In this document: one piece after another, positions 25,769 through 34,624 of the stretch
How the letters are laid out: each line of letters begins with the position of its first letter
Position numbering within the stretch: position 1 is the stretch's first letter
Source of the DNA: Streptococcus hillyeri
Lineage (GTDB): Bacteria > Bacillota > Bacilli > Lactobacillales > Streptococcaceae
DNA length: 64,000 bases
Assembly (NCBI RefSeq): GCF_003686955.1
Contig: NZ_RCVM01000009.1
Span: 1-64,000, forward strand
Direction of reading: 5' to 3'
The notes under the pieces: generated by a model
Told to the model about the DNA's origin: nothing
Database searches by the model: none
The model's input: only the letters and a program-made list of their open reading frames with translations
Translations under genes and position numbers: made by a program

Positions 25769-26512
25769 ATGCAGCAGTATTTTGTAAATGGCAAAGCAGA
25801 AAAGCTAGTAACCATCACCGATAAGGATACTGTTAAGCACATGTTTCAAGTCATGCGCTTGACGGACGGTGATGAGGTTGTTTTGGTCTTTGAAGATGGC
25901 GTGAAGCACTTGGCGAAAGTGTCAGACAGCGCAGCCCATCAATTTGAATTGGTAGAAGAGTTAGCTGACAATGTGGAAATGCCAGTGCAGGTCACCATCG
26001 CCTCAGGCTTTCCAAAGGGAGACAAGCTAGACTTGGTCACACAAAAAGCAACAGAACTAGGTGCCAGTGCTATCTGGGCCTTTCCAGCGGACTGGTCTGT
26101 GGTCAAATGGGATGGCAAAAAATTAGCCAAGAAAGAAGAAAAGCTGGCGAAAATTGCCCTCGGCGCTGCAGAGCAGAGTAAACGCAATCGTGTTCCAAAC
26201 GTCACTTTGTTTGAGAAAAAGGCAGATTTTGTAGCGCAGCTATCAGCTTTTGACAAGATTTTCATTGCCTACGAAGAAACGGCTAAAGCAGGTGAATTAT
26301 CAGCCTTGGCGCGTGAATTAAAGACGGTGAAAGAAGGGGACAAACTTCTCTTTATCTTCGGTCCAGAAGGTGGCATTTCACCAAAAGAAATCGAAGCCTT
26401 TGAACAAGCAGGTGGCATCAAAGTTGGTCTAGGTCCTCGAATCATGCGTACCGAAACGGCACCGCTCTACGCCCTAAGCGCAGTGAGTTATGCCTTGGAG
26501 ATGGCGCAATAA
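25769..26512 (+). CDS. rsmE: 16S rRNA (uracil-1498-N3) methyltransferase
   Basis: This 247-residue SPOUT enzyme has a PUA-like N-terminus (YFVNGKAEK), then FPKGDKLDLVTQKATELG, the knotted SAM site FGPEGGIS and LGPRIMRTETAPLYALSAV. It follows prmA directly, the usual pairing in Firmicutes. Confidence 0.95.
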   Translation: MQQYFVNGKAEKLVTITDKDTVKHMFQVMRLTDGDEVVLVFEDGVKHLAKVSDSAAHQFELVEELADNVEMPVQVTIASGFPKGDKLDLVTQKATELGASAIWAFPADWSVVKWDGKKLAKKEEKLAKIALGAAEQSKRNRVPNVTLFEKKADFVAQLSAFDKIFIAYEETAKAGELSALARELKTVKEGDKLLFIFGPEGGISPKEIEAFEQAGGIKVGLGPRIMRTETAPLYALSAVSYALEMAQ

Positions 26513-26555
26513 GAAACAAAAAAGTAGTTTTTGAATTTGCTTAAGTATAAATAGA
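26511..26555. repeat. Right-end fragment of the dispersed repeat
   Basis: TAAGAAACAAAAAAGTAGTT followed by a TTTTGAA...CTTAAGTATAA stretch matches the right ends of the elements at 23399 and 36184. Only the end is present. Confidence 0.5.
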
Positions 26556-26561
26556 ACTAAA

Positions 26562-26609
26562 AACGAGGAATCTCTCTGACAAATGGAGTAGATTCCTCGT
26601 TTCTTTTTT
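26562..26609. terminator. Strong bidirectional terminator between rsmE and queH
   Basis: AACGAGGAATCT and AGATTCCTCGTT form a perfect 12-bp stem around a 14-nt loop, with T-runs on the plus side and A-runs on the left. It lies between convergent genes. Confidence 0.8.
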
Positions 26610-26665
26610 GATTGATTCAGTTTTATAGTCGCCATAAATAGGTGAGGTTGTTTTGAATGGTGATG

Positions 26666-27433
26666 CTAGATTTCTTTCCCGCTCACGACAAATCGGATAT
26701 GGGAGTAGTCGCGTTCAAGGTCCTTATCTGCCATAAAGGTTTTGGCATCTTTTTTGACTTGAATGAGGTCGATGCCTTGGGCTTGGGCTCCGAAGACACA
26801 GCCGCAGTAGCATTGGCGGTAGATGTCGTATTCAGCACACATTTCGACAGAGCGTTTGTAGCCTTGGTTTTTCTTGAAATCACTAGGGAGATACTGGGTA
26901 TCATAGATTTTTTGCACTTCCAGACCGACGGCATTGATGGTCTGGGAGTTTTTGTGTGGGCTGATGGTTAGGGCACTGCCAAAGTAGTCAAAGCCTAGCT
27001 CGACAGCCTTGGCTGCGGTTTTGTCTAAGCGGTAGTCGTAGCAGACCTTACAACGGTCACCGCCTTCTGGTTCGTCCTCAAGTCCGTGAACTTTTCGGAA
27101 AAATTCATTAGGCTCATAAGGGGCTGCTAAGAATTGCACATTTTGACCAGTATTGCGATTAAAGTCGTTGACAAATTTTTGCGTGACATAGCTACGGCGT
27201 TCATATTCGACTTTAGGATGAATGTTGGAATTGGCAAAATAGATGGTCACATCACAAAATTGGGTGATGTATTCTAGAGTGTAGGTGCTACAAGGGGCGC
27301 AGCAGACATGCATAAGGACACTTGGTCGGGTATTTTCTGTCTGCCATTTTTTGACCATTTGTTGCATGACCTTATCGTAGTTGACTTTTTGATTAGGAGT
27401 CATGCGTGAGAGAATCTCTTCAACGTTAATCAT
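26666..27433 (-). CDS. queH: Epoxyqueuosine reductase QueH
   Basis: This 255-residue protein of the DUF208 family performs the last step of queuosine synthesis in Firmicutes lacking QueG. Conserved cysteines: HVCCAPCS (N-terminal), RCKVCYDYRL and YCGC. The start at 27433 (MINVEEIL) is chosen because it aligns with streptococcal relatives and follows AAAGG; an in-frame ATG at 27448 adds five residues. Convergent with rsmE. Confidence 0.92.
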   Translation of the reverse strand: MINVEEILSRMTPNQKVNYDKVMQQMVKKWQTENTRPSVLMHVCCAPCSTYTLEYITQFCDVTIYFANSNIHPKVEYERRSYVTQKFVNDFNRNTGQNVQFLAAPYEPNEFFRKVHGLEDEPEGGDRCKVCYDYRLDKTAAKAVELGFDYFGSALTISPHKNSQTINAVGLEVQKIYDTQYLPSDFKKNQGYKRSVEMCAEYDIYRQCYCGCVFGAQAQGIDLIQVKKDAKTFMADKDLERDYSHIRFVVSGKEI

Positions 27434-27596
27434 CTGGATGCCTTTCATTAGTTCTTATTTTCTAGTCTAACATAGAAAATGGGAAATCGCACAGCTATTT
27501 TACAAAAAAACACCGCTGAAAATCATTTAGTGTGAGATGTTTTTTCACTTTTATCATTGCTATTTTCTAAGATAGTAGGGCACTTTAAGTTTTTGA

Positions 27597-27624
27597 GTTG
27601 ACAGTTTTTTAGAAAATGCTATCC
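27597..27624 (+). promoter_or_regulatory. Promoter of the LacI-family regulator
   Basis: TTGACA, a 16-nt spacer and TATCCT, about 35 nt before the ATG at 27663. Confidence 0.55.
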
Positions 27625-27662
27625 TAAGGCTATTAAGAAAAAATAGGAAAGAAAATAGTGAT

Positions 27663-28661
27663 ATGGCAACTATCAAAGATGTCGCAAAATTAGCTGGCGT
27701 CTCCGCATCGACCGCTTCGCGCGTGCTCCACAACAATAGCATGATTAGTGAAGCTACCAAGGCCAAAGTTAGAAAAGCAATGGAGGAGTTGAATTACTCT
27801 CCCAACTACTCAGCCCAAAATCTCGTCAAACGTGATTCTAATATGGTCGGAATTGTCTTACCAGTGCGTGAAAATCAGGAATCGCTTGGTAATAACCCTT
27901 TTTTCATGCAAATTATTCAAGGCATTAGCAGCGTCTGTACGGATTATAATTTCATGGTTAGTTTAGCTACCGGGCGTAGTGAAGCAGAGCTACTTAAAAA
28001 TGTTGAAACGCTCATTCGTAGTGGAAACATCCGTCGTCTCATCTTTCTTTACGCTAAAAAAGATGACCCTGTCTTTGAGGCTGTACAAAAAGAGAAAATC
28101 CCCTGTGTCGTCGTCGGGCAGCCCTATAGTGAGGTCCCTTCGTGGGTTACCTTCGTGGATAATGACAATTGCAGAGCAGGAGAAGATGCGACCCGATTTC
28201 TGATTGAAAAAGGCTATAAAGACTTAGTTTATGCCTTTACAGACATGGCAGAGCTGGTCCAAGCAAACCGTTTTGAAGGTTACTGTTTAGCGATGGAAGA
28301 AGCAGGACTATCACCTAAATTACTTCACCTTCCAAGGCAAGAAGATGATACTAATCAAGAACGGTTGTCACAGTATTTAGCCAAAGAAACTGTCACAGGA
28401 TTTGTTAGCATTGACGATATGCTAGCTCTACGCTTACAACGCTTTTTATTCCGAATTGACAAATCACCGAGCGACTATGCCATGATAAGTTTCAATAATT
28501 CAATGATGACAGAACTTGCTAGTCCCTCTCTGACGTCTGTGGATGTTTTCCCATACCAATTAGGAGAACTAGCCGCTAAACAGTTGGTTAGCCCAGATGA
28601 CACCCAAGACAACCTGATTGTCGTACACGAAATCATAGAACGCAACTCTTCAAAAGTCTAA
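27663..28661 (+). CDS. LacI-family transcriptional regulator of the PTS gene
   Basis: This 332-residue repressor has a typical LacI helix-turn-helix TIKDVAKLAGVSASTASRVL, a hinge helix SAQNLVKRDSN, and a sugar-binding domain with GIVLPV, FVDND and GFVSIDDMLALRL. The nearest targets are two LacI-type palindromes 140-175 nt downstream, in front of the PTS gene. It likely responds to the sugar, or its phosphate, carried by that PTS. A MalR-like role is possible, but the sugar cannot be named. Confidence 0.9.
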   Translation: MATIKDVAKLAGVSASTASRVLHNNSMISEATKAKVRKAMEELNYSPNYSAQNLVKRDSNMVGIVLPVRENQESLGNNPFFMQIIQGISSVCTDYNFMVSLATGRSEAELLKNVETLIRSGNIRRLIFLYAKKDDPVFEAVQKEKIPCVVVGQPYSEVPSWVTFVDNDNCRAGEDATRFLIEKGYKDLVYAFTDMAELVQANRFEGYCLAMEEAGLSPKLLHLPRQEDDTNQERLSQYLAKETVTGFVSIDDMLALRLQRFLFRIDKSPSDYAMISFNNSMMTELASPSLTSVDVFPYQLGELAAKQLVSPDDTQDNLIVVHEIIERNSSKV

Positions 28662-28749
28662 TTGGAATTTCTGATTAGGCTTTTTGTGCTAAATATGACC
28701 GATATGAAACGTAAGATTTAATCCAGTTAAAATTGATGAAATTTTTCCA

Positions 28750-28786
28750 AGAAAACGCTTTACAAAACAAAAAAGTGTGCTATAAT
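28750..28786 (+). promoter_or_regulatory. PTS promoter overlapped by a CcpA cre site
   Basis: TTTACA (28759-28764), 16-nt spacer, TATAAT (28781-28786). AGAAAACGCTTTACA (28750-28764) matches the catabolite-responsive element consensus with one mismatch and covers the -35 box, so CcpA should repress when glucose is present. Confidence 0.65.
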
Positions 28787-28803
28787 GAACTTATCAAAAA
28801 CAA

Positions 28804-28837
28804 CGCAAACGTTTGCGAATAAATGCAAACGTTAGCA
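28804..28837 (+). promoter_or_regulatory. Two LacI-family operators before the PTS gene
   Basis: CGCAAACGTTTGCG (28804-28817) is a perfect palindrome. TGCAAACGTTAGCA (28824-28837) is a near-perfect second copy, 20 bp away centre to centre. Both lie between the promoter and the ATG, a classic roadblock position. Confidence 0.8.
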
Positions 28838-28848
28838 TAGGAGGAATT

Positions 28849-30525
28849 ATGAAAACCTTAAAAGAAAAATTCGGTTTTGAATTTTGGCAAAAGTTCGGTA
28901 AGTGTTTAATGGTTGTTATCGCTGTTATGCCTGCTGCTGGATTGATGGTCAGTATTGGGAACTCGATTCCACTTATTGCACCAGGTAATGCTGTTCTAGC
29001 AACGATTGGTAATGTGGTAGCACAGATTGGTTGGGCGATTATCGGTAACCTTCACTTGCTCTTTGCTTTAGCTATTGGTGGAAGCTGGGCTAAAGAACGT
29101 GCTGGAGGTGCATTTGCTGCTGGTCTTGCCTTTGTCTTGATTAACCGTATTACTGGTGCGATTTATGGTATTTCTAGTGCTATGCTATCTGACTCAGAAG
29201 CTGTTGTTACGAGCTTCCTTGGCACTAAAATGGCAGTCGCTAACTACTTTACTAGCGTTCTTGAAGCGCCAGCGCTTAACACAGGTGTCTTTGTTGGTAT
29301 CATTTCAGGTTTTGTGGGTGCGACAGCTTTTAACAAATACTACAACTACCGTAGACTCCCTGATGTGCTTTCCTTCTTTAACGGGAAACGTTTTGTACCA
29401 TTTATCGTGATTTGGCGCTCAGTATTAACAGCTCTTGCTCTTGCCTTTATCTGGCCAGTTATCCAATCAGGAATTAATGGCTTTGGTATGTGGATTGCGA
29501 CCTCAAAAGAATCAGCACCATTCTTTGCCCCATTTGTTTATGGTACCTTGGAACGTCTTCTTTTACCATTTGGTTTGCACCATATGTTGACCATTCCAAT
29601 GAACTACACAGCGCTTGGTGGTACTTATGATGTTTTGACAGGTGCCGCTCAAGGGACTCAAGTATTTGGGCAAGACCCACTCTGGTTGGCTTGGGTAACA
29701 GACCTTATTAACTTTAAAGATGCAGGTGATACAGCAGCTTACAATGATTTGTTTACAGCATTTACTCCAGCTCGTTTCAAAGTTGGACAAATGATTGGTG
29801 CGACTGGTACACTTATGGGTGTAGCGCTAGCCATGTACAAAAATGTTGATGCTGATAAGAAAAAACAATATAAAATGATGTTCATCTCAGCAGCGGCAGC
29901 TGTATTCTTGACTGGTGTTACCGAACCACTTGAATTCATGCTCATGTTCGTTGCAATGCCACTTTATGTTGTTTATGCCTTTGTTCAAGGTGCTGCATTT
30001 GCGGTTGCCGATCTTGTTAACCTTCGTGTTCACTCATTTGGTAATATTGAACTTTTAACACGTACACCAATGGCGATTAAGGCAGGTTTGGGTGGTGACT
30101 TGATTAACTTTGTTTGGGTATCACTTCTCTTTGCCGTAGCGATGTACTTCATTTCTGATATCATGATTCGTAAAATGAAACTTGCAACTGCTGGTCGTCT
30201 TGGTAACTATGAAAATGAAGAAGCGTCACAAGATGACGAATCAGCTACAGTTGATACAAATTCACAAAGTGTTCAAATCATCAACCTTCTCGGTGGTCGT
30301 AGCAATATTGTTGACGTTGATGCTTGTATGACACGTCTGCGTGTGACTGTCCAAGATGCGTCACAGGTTGCCGATGAAGAAGCATGGAAAAAAGTTGGTG
30401 CCCTTGGTCTCTTCTTGAAAGATAACGGTGTTCAAGCGGTTTACGGACCAAAAGCTGATATCCTAAAATCTGATATTCAAGACCTCCTAGATTCAGGTGT
30501 GACGATTCCGACAACTGAAAAATAA
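28849..30525 (+). CDS. PTS transporter EIIBC (glucose/maltose/GlcNAc family)
   Basis: This 558-residue fusion has an EIIC membrane domain (about ten helices; FQKFGKCLMVVIAVMPAAGL-type start, GLHHML and ITGVTEPLEFM-type substrate motifs) and a C-terminal EIIB domain whose phosphorylated Cys lies in DACMTRLRV. No EIIA domain is attached, so EIIA must come from elsewhere. The start at ATG 28849 follows AGGAGG; an upstream in-frame ATG lies in the operators. MalX-like, but substrate unproven. Confidence 0.9.
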   Translation: MKTLKEKFGFEFWQKFGKCLMVVIAVMPAAGLMVSIGNSIPLIAPGNAVLATIGNVVAQIGWAIIGNLHLLFALAIGGSWAKERAGGAFAAGLAFVLINRITGAIYGISSAMLSDSEAVVTSFLGTKMAVANYFTSVLEAPALNTGVFVGIISGFVGATAFNKYYNYRRLPDVLSFFNGKRFVPFIVIWRSVLTALALAFIWPVIQSGINGFGMWIATSKESAPFFAPFVYGTLERLLLPFGLHHMLTIPMNYTALGGTYDVLTGAAQGTQVFGQDPLWLAWVTDLINFKDAGDTAAYNDLFTAFTPARFKVGQMIGATGTLMGVALAMYKNVDADKKKQYKMMFISAAAAVFLTGVTEPLEFMLMFVAMPLYVVYAFVQGAAFAVADLVNLRVHSFGNIELLTRTPMAIKAGLGGDLINFVWVSLLFAVAMYFISDIMIRKMKLATAGRLGNYENEEASQDDESATVDTNSQSVQIINLLGGRSNIVDVDACMTRLRVTVQDASQVADEEAWKKVGALGLFLKDNGVQAVYGPKADILKSDIQDLLDSGVTIPTTEK

Positions 30526-30539
30526 ACGTGATTATGGAA

Positions 30540-30569
30540 TAGCTGAGTGATGGTCTGCTCAGCTTTTTC
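30540..30569 (+). terminator. Intrinsic terminator after the PTS gene
   Basis: AGCTGAG and CTCAGCT around a 10-nt loop, then TTTTTCC. Confidence 0.75.
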
Positions 30570-30616
30570 CATTATTAACAAACACAGTAGAGTTGATAGC
30601 GACTAAAGGAGAGATT

Positions 30617-31438
30617 ATGAAATTATTAACCCTAAATACCCATTCTTGGATGGAAGAGTTCCCAGAAGAGAAGCTGGAACAGTTGGTGGAGCATATTCTG
30701 CGAGAAGACTACGATGTGGTCTGTCTTCAAGAAATTAACCAGTTGATGACGACTTCACATATAACAGCACCAGCGGATTATCAAGCCTTGCCTTCTGCGC
30801 CAGTTTTACATGAGGATCATTATGCTTACCTTTTGACGGAGAAGCTAGCACAAAAAGGCAAACGTTACTATTGGTCTTGGTCTTATAATCACATTGGTTA
30901 TGACCGTTACCATGAGGGAGTTGCTTTGCTCAGTAAAACGCCAATTGATGCTCAAGAACTTTTGGTTTCCGAGGTCGATGACGAGACAGATTACCACACG
31001 AGGAGGATTCTTTTGGCGACGACAGAGGTTAAAGGCAGAGCGGTGACCTTAGCCAGTCTTCACCTGTCATGGTTTGGCAAAGGCTTTGAAGATGAGTGGG
31101 CGATTATCGAAAAACACTTGTTATCTTATCAAAATCCACTCGTTTTAATGGGCGATTTTAACAATCCAACTGACCAAGAAGGGTATCAGATGATTGTCAA
31201 TAGTCCCTTAAATCTGGTTGATAGTCATCAAGCGGCGGGTCAGGTGTCAGGAGAGTATACGATTTTAGCGGATATTGATGGCTGGGAAGATAATCAGCAG
31301 GCTCTAAAAGTTGATCACGCCTTTGTCAGTAAAGCATTGAACGTTGTTTCTTCAAAAGTTATTTTTGATGGCAAGGTAACCCCAATACTTTCTGACCACT
31401 TTGGATTAGAAATTGAGATAGCATTTGATAAGGTATAG
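30617..31438 (+). CDS. Endonuclease/exonuclease/phosphatase-family protein
   Basis: This 273-residue protein has the EEP fold signature: LTLNTHSWME, VVCLQEIN (metal-binding Glu), LMGDFNNP and a final SDHFGLEIEI His. Such enzymes act on nucleic acids, phospholipids or sugar phosphates. In streptococci it often follows this PTS gene, so a sugar-phosphate or sphingomyelinase-like substrate is conceivable but unproven. The start at ATG 30617 follows AAAGGAGAG; an earlier ATG at 30593 is rejected. Confidence 0.85.
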   Translation: MKLLTLNTHSWMEEFPEEKLEQLVEHILREDYDVVCLQEINQLMTTSHITAPADYQALPSAPVLHEDHYAYLLTEKLAQKGKRYYWSWSYNHIGYDRYHEGVALLSKTPIDAQELLVSEVDDETDYHTRRILLATTEVKGRAVTLASLHLSWFGKGFEDEWAIIEKHLLSYQNPLVLMGDFNNPTDQEGYQMIVNSPLNLVDSHQAAGQVSGEYTILADIDGWEDNQQALKVDHAFVSKALNVVSSKVIFDGKVTPILSDHFGLEIEIAFDKV

Positions 31439-31439
31439 G

Positions 31440-31467
31440 ATGAGGGTGCAATTCCCTCTTTTTTGTC
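31440..31467 (+). terminator. Intrinsic terminator
   Basis: GAGGG-tgcaatt-CCCTC followed by TTTTTTG. Confidence 0.75.
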
Positions 31468-31515
31468 TCTTATTTTATGGTATAATGATTAAAAATCACT
31501 TGAAGGGGGATGAAG

Positions 31516-32370
31516 ATGGAAGTTATTGAAAAAGCACCAGCCAAGATTAATCTTGGATTGGACATTGCTGGGAAACGTCCAGATGGTTATCATGAGCTGT
31601 CGATGATTATGGTCAGTGTTGACTTAAATGATTATGTGACCTTAACCTTGCTTGATAGTGACACGATTACAATGACCTCTGATAGCCACAAAATGCCTCT
31701 TAATGAAAAAAATGATGTCTATAAAGCAGCTCTGCTTTTGAAAGAAAAATACGGCATCACAAAAGGAGTTGAGATCACGCTTCAAAAATCAATCCCGATT
31801 TGTGCAGGTTTAGGCGGTGGATCTAGCGACGCAGCCGCAACTATTCGAGGCCTAAATAAGCTATGGAACCTTGAGATGACTAGGGAAGAGATGATTGAGG
31901 TTGGGTTTCAGATTGGAAGTGACGTGCCCTATTGCTTGGAAGCGGGTTGTTCCTTGGTGACAGGTAAGGGAGAGATTGTGGAACGCCTTGAGACATCACT
32001 TTCTTCTTGGGTCGTTCTCGTCAAGCCTCATTTTGGCATTTCGACACGAACAGTTTTTCCTGAAATTGATTTAGAAACCATTTCGAGGGTTGATATTTCT
32101 GCTTTGAAAAAAGCGCTGCTGGCTAAAGACTACGAAGGCATGATAAGCCATATGGGGAATTCTTTGGAAGACGTGACTATCGCGCGCAAGCCTTTTATCC
32201 AAAAAATCAAGGACCGTATGCTTAAATGTGGCGCCGATGTCACACTGATGACGGGCTCTGGACCAACTGTTTTCGCCCTTTGTCCAACAGAAAAACGTGC
32301 CGATCGTGTGGTTAATAGCATGAAGGGATTTTGTAAAGAAGTTTATAAAGTTCGTATTTTGCAGGGGTAA
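31516..32370 (+). CDS. ispE: 4-diphosphocytidyl-2-C-methyl-D-erythritol kinase (IspE), orphan
   Basis: This 284-residue GHMP kinase has KAPAKINLGLDI, GYHEL, PICAGLGGGSSDAAA (ATP loop) and TGSGPTVFAL. IspE belongs to the methylerythritol phosphate route, which streptococci lack since they use mevalonate; the orphan gene is nonetheless common in the genus next to adcRCB, and its true substrate is uncertain. The start at ATG 31516 is preferred over 31510, which sits directly on the GGGGG ribosome-binding site. Confidence 0.9.
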   Translation: MEVIEKAPAKINLGLDIAGKRPDGYHELSMIMVSVDLNDYVTLTLLDSDTITMTSDSHKMPLNEKNDVYKAALLLKEKYGITKGVEITLQKSIPICAGLGGGSSDAAATIRGLNKLWNLEMTREEMIEVGFQIGSDVPYCLEAGCSLVTGKGEIVERLETSLSSWVVLVKPHFGISTRTVFPEIDLETISRVDISALKKALLAKDYEGMISHMGNSLEDVTIARKPFIQKIKDRMLKCGADVTLMTGSGPTVFALCPTEKRADRVVNSMKGFCKEVYKVRILQG

Positions 32371-32391
32371 ATCTTGCCCCTGCCTTTTTAT
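32362..32391 (+). terminator. Intrinsic terminator after ispE
   Basis: GCAGGGG and CCCCTGC around a short loop, then TTTTT; overlaps the last ispE codons. Confidence 0.75.
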
Positions 32392-32401
32392 TGTGGTATA
32401 A

Positions 32402-32413
32402 TTAACCAGTTAA
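32402..32413 (+). promoter_or_regulatory. AdcR zinc-box operator
   Basis: TTAACCAGTTAA, a perfect match to the known AdcR consensus TTAACNNGTTAA, about 95 nt before adcR. It makes the operon zinc-repressed and autoregulated. Confidence 0.85.
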
Positions 32414-32507
32414 TGAAGCGTGATGCTTCACCAATGAAAAAGAATCAAATCATATGATGTGAATGAAAGGAATCATTTTCAAAATGATTTCTCCCTGGAG
32501 GTTTAAG

Positions 32508-32951
32508 ATGACAGAATTAGCACACCAATTAGATGCCCTAATCAATCGCATTCTCTTAAAAGCAGAAAATCAGCATGAATTACTGATTGGTTCTTGTGAA
32601 AGTCATGTGAAAGTGACCAATACTCAAGAACACATTCTCATGCTTTTGTCTCAAGAAAATTTGACAAGTTCTGACCTTGCTAAGCGATTGAATATCAGTC
32701 AGGCTGCTGTGACGAAAGCTGTTAAAAGTTTGGTCGGAAAAGGGATGCTTGAGACGACTAAAAAAGAAGAAGATGGTCGCAGTCTACATTTGACATTGAC
32801 TGCTGATGCCGCTCCGATTGCTGAGGAGCATAGCCATCATCACGAAAAAACACTTGCTGTATACGACGAACTCTTATCAGAATTTTCTCCTGAAGACCAG
32901 TCTGTTATCAGTCAATTTATTACGACATTTTCACAGAAATTGGAGGATTAG
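32508..32951 (+). CDS. adcR: Zinc-dependent MarR-family repressor AdcR
   Basis: The 147-residue regulator has a winged helix (SSDLAKRLNISQAAVTKAVK), a DGRSLHLTLT wing, and a His-rich dimer/metal segment EEHSHHHEK. Zinc-bound AdcR represses zinc uptake genes. The start at ATG 32508 (MTELAHQLD) follows TGGAGG; the in-frame ATG at 32463 lacks a site. Directly followed by adcC with no gap. Confidence 0.95.
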   Translation: MTELAHQLDALINRILLKAENQHELLIGSCESHVKVTNTQEHILMLLSQENLTSSDLAKRLNISQAAVTKAVKSLVGKGMLETTKKEEDGRSLHLTLTADAAPIAEEHSHHHEKTLAVYDELLSEFSPEDQSVISQFITTFSQKLED

Positions 32952-33662
32952 ATGCGCTATATTACCGTTGAAAATCTGTCGTTTCAGTACGATGGAGAAC
33001 CTGTGCTTAGTGAAGTCAGTTATTATTTAGACAGTGGGGAATTTGTCACGCTGACAGGTGAAAATGGCGCAGCAAAATCCACGCTAATTAAAGCCACCTT
33101 GGGTGTTTTAAAACCTAAACAAGGACAGGTGACAATTTCCAAGACAAATAAGGATGGAAAAAAGCTCCGAATTGCTTACCTGCCCCAGCAGATTGCCAGC
33201 TTTAATGCAGGATTTCCAAGTACCGTTTATGAATTTGTCCGCTCAGGGCGTTATCCAAGACAAGGTTGGTTCCGCCGATTGACCAAGCATGATGAAGAAC
33301 ACATCAAGGTTAGTCTTGAGGCGGTTGGCATGTGGGAAAACCGTCATAAACGTTTGGGAGCCTTGTCTGGTGGTCAAAAACAACGTGTTGTGATTGCGCG
33401 AATGTTTGCTAGTGATCCAGATATTTTCGTCCTCGATGAACCAACAACAGGAATGGATTCTGGTACGGCTAAGACTTTCTATGAGTTGATGCACCATTCT
33501 GCCCATAAGCATGGCAAGTCTGTTTTGATGATTACTCATGACCCAGAAGAGGTCAAAGACTATACGGATCGCAATATTCATCTGGTTAGAAATCATGACC
33601 TTCCTTGGCGTTGCTTTAACGTACATGAAACTGATGAGGGAGGAGAGACACATGTTCACTGA
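32952..33662 (+). CDS. adcC: Zinc ABC transporter ATP-binding protein AdcC
   Basis: This 236-residue ATPase has signature LSGGQKQR, Walker [13 protein letters not shown] and switch His in MITHD. Its Walker A reads GENGAAKST, with Ala where the second glycine of GxxGxGKS normally stands. My recollection is that other streptococcal AdcC proteins also read AAKS here, so it is probably functional. It energises AdcB and uses the lipoprotein AdcA, encoded elsewhere. Overlaps adcB by 11 nt. Confidence 0.95.
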   Translation: MRYITVENLSFQYDGEPVLSEVSYYLDSGEFVTLTGENGAAKSTLIKATLGVLKPKQGQVTISKTNKDGKKLRIAYLPQQIASFNAGFPSTVYEFVRSGRYPRQGWFRRLTKHDEEHIKVSLEAVGMWENRHKRLGALSGGQKQRVVIARMFASDPDIFVLDEPTTGMDSGTAKTFYELMHHSAHKHGKSVLMITHDPEEVKDYTDRNIHLVRNHDLPWRCFNVHETDEGGETHVH

Positions 33663-34464
33663 GATTTTAGCCTATGATTTTATGCAACGTGCTCTATGGG
33701 CAGTAGTTGCCATTTCAATTTTTGCCCCAATTTTAGGAACCTTTTTAATCTTGCGTCGTCAAAGTCTTATGTCTGATACGCTTAGTCACGTGTCCTTGAC
33801 TGGGGTAGCTCTTGGTGTCATCAGTGGTGTTAACCCTACCTGGACGACGATTTTAGTCGTAACCATTGCGGCAGTCATTTTAGAATATCTCCGCACGGTT
33901 TACCGTCACTATATGGAGATTTCAACAGCGATTTTGATGTCAATGGGTCTGGCCTTATCTTTGATATTGATGAGTAAATCAGACTCATCGTCAGGTGTGA
34001 GCTTGGAGCAATATCTTTTTGGGTCGATTATCACAATCAGTCAGGAGCAGGTCGTTGCCCTCTTTGTGATTGCAGGAGTTGTTCTTTTGTTGACTGCCCT
34101 CTTTATTCGTCCCATGTATGTGCTGACCTTTGATGAAGATACCGCCTTTGTGGATGGTTTGCCTGTTCGCCTCATGTCTACCCTCTTTAATGTTGTCACG
34201 GGTGTGGCGATTGCCCTTACCATTCCAGCGGCAGGAGCCCTTCTCGTATCAACTATCATGGTTCTTCCAGCCTCTATCGCTATGCGCCTTGGCAATAATT
34301 TCCGTTCCGTGATTGGCTTAGGCATCGTGGTTGGCTTTATCGGTATGGTGTCAGGGATTTTCCTTTCTTACTACTGGGAAACACCAGCTAGTGCGACGAT
34401 TACCATGATTTTTATTATCCTATTCCTCTTGACAAGTTTGGTTAATGTTTTGGTAAAAGATTAA
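33652..34464 (+). CDS. adcB: Zinc ABC transporter permease AdcB
   Basis: This 270-residue ABC-3 family permease has about eight helices, with [20 protein letters not shown] (ATPase-coupling region) and [20 protein letters not shown]. The start at ATG 33652 follows GGGAGGAGAG; an in-frame ATG at 33538 lies inside adcC and is rejected. Last gene of adcRCB. Confidence 0.95.
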   Translation: MFTEILAYDFMQRALWAVVAISIFAPILGTFLILRRQSLMSDTLSHVSLTGVALGVISGVNPTWTTILVVTIAAVILEYLRTVYRHYMEISTAILMSMGLALSLILMSKSDSSSGVSLEQYLFGSIITISQEQVVALFVIAGVVLLLTALFIRPMYVLTFDEDTAFVDGLPVRLMSTLFNVVTGVAIALTIPAAGALLVSTIMVLPASIAMRLGNNFRSVIGLGIVVGFIGMVSGIFLSYYWETPASATITMIFIILFLLTSLVNVLVKD

Positions 34465-34469
34465 TTCAA

Positions 34470-34499
34470 AAAACTGCTTCGGCGGTTTTTTCTTTTTGG
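34470..34499 (+). terminator. Intrinsic terminator after adcB
   Basis: AAAACTGC-ttc-GGCGGTTTT stem and T-run TTTCTTTTT. Confidence 0.8.
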
Positions 34500-34539
34500 G
34501 AAAATAGCAGAGCAAAAAAATGTCAAAAAAATTTTACAT

Positions 34540-34610
34540 TTTTTGTAAAACACGCTTGATATTTTATGTAAAGCAAGCTATACTTATTTTGTAAAGCAAA
34601 CTTGACAAAA
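34540..34610 (+). promoter_or_regulatory. Promoter with three 23-bp-phased operator-like repeats
   Basis: TTGATA (34556-34561), 17-nt spacer, TATACT (34579-34584). TGTAAA followed by an (A/G)CA-type stretch occurs at 34544, 34567 and 34590: exactly 23 bp apart, one copy upstream, one inside the spacer and one at the transcription start. The arrangement suggests cooperative binding of a repressor, most likely the Xre protein encoded at 35132. Confidence 0.6.
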
Positions 34611-34624
34611 AGGAGATAATCAAG

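Noticed and set aside
26657..26971. A 104-codon plus-strand frame opposite queH
   Set aside because: The minus strand encodes all QueH cysteine motifs, so this frame is its mirror.
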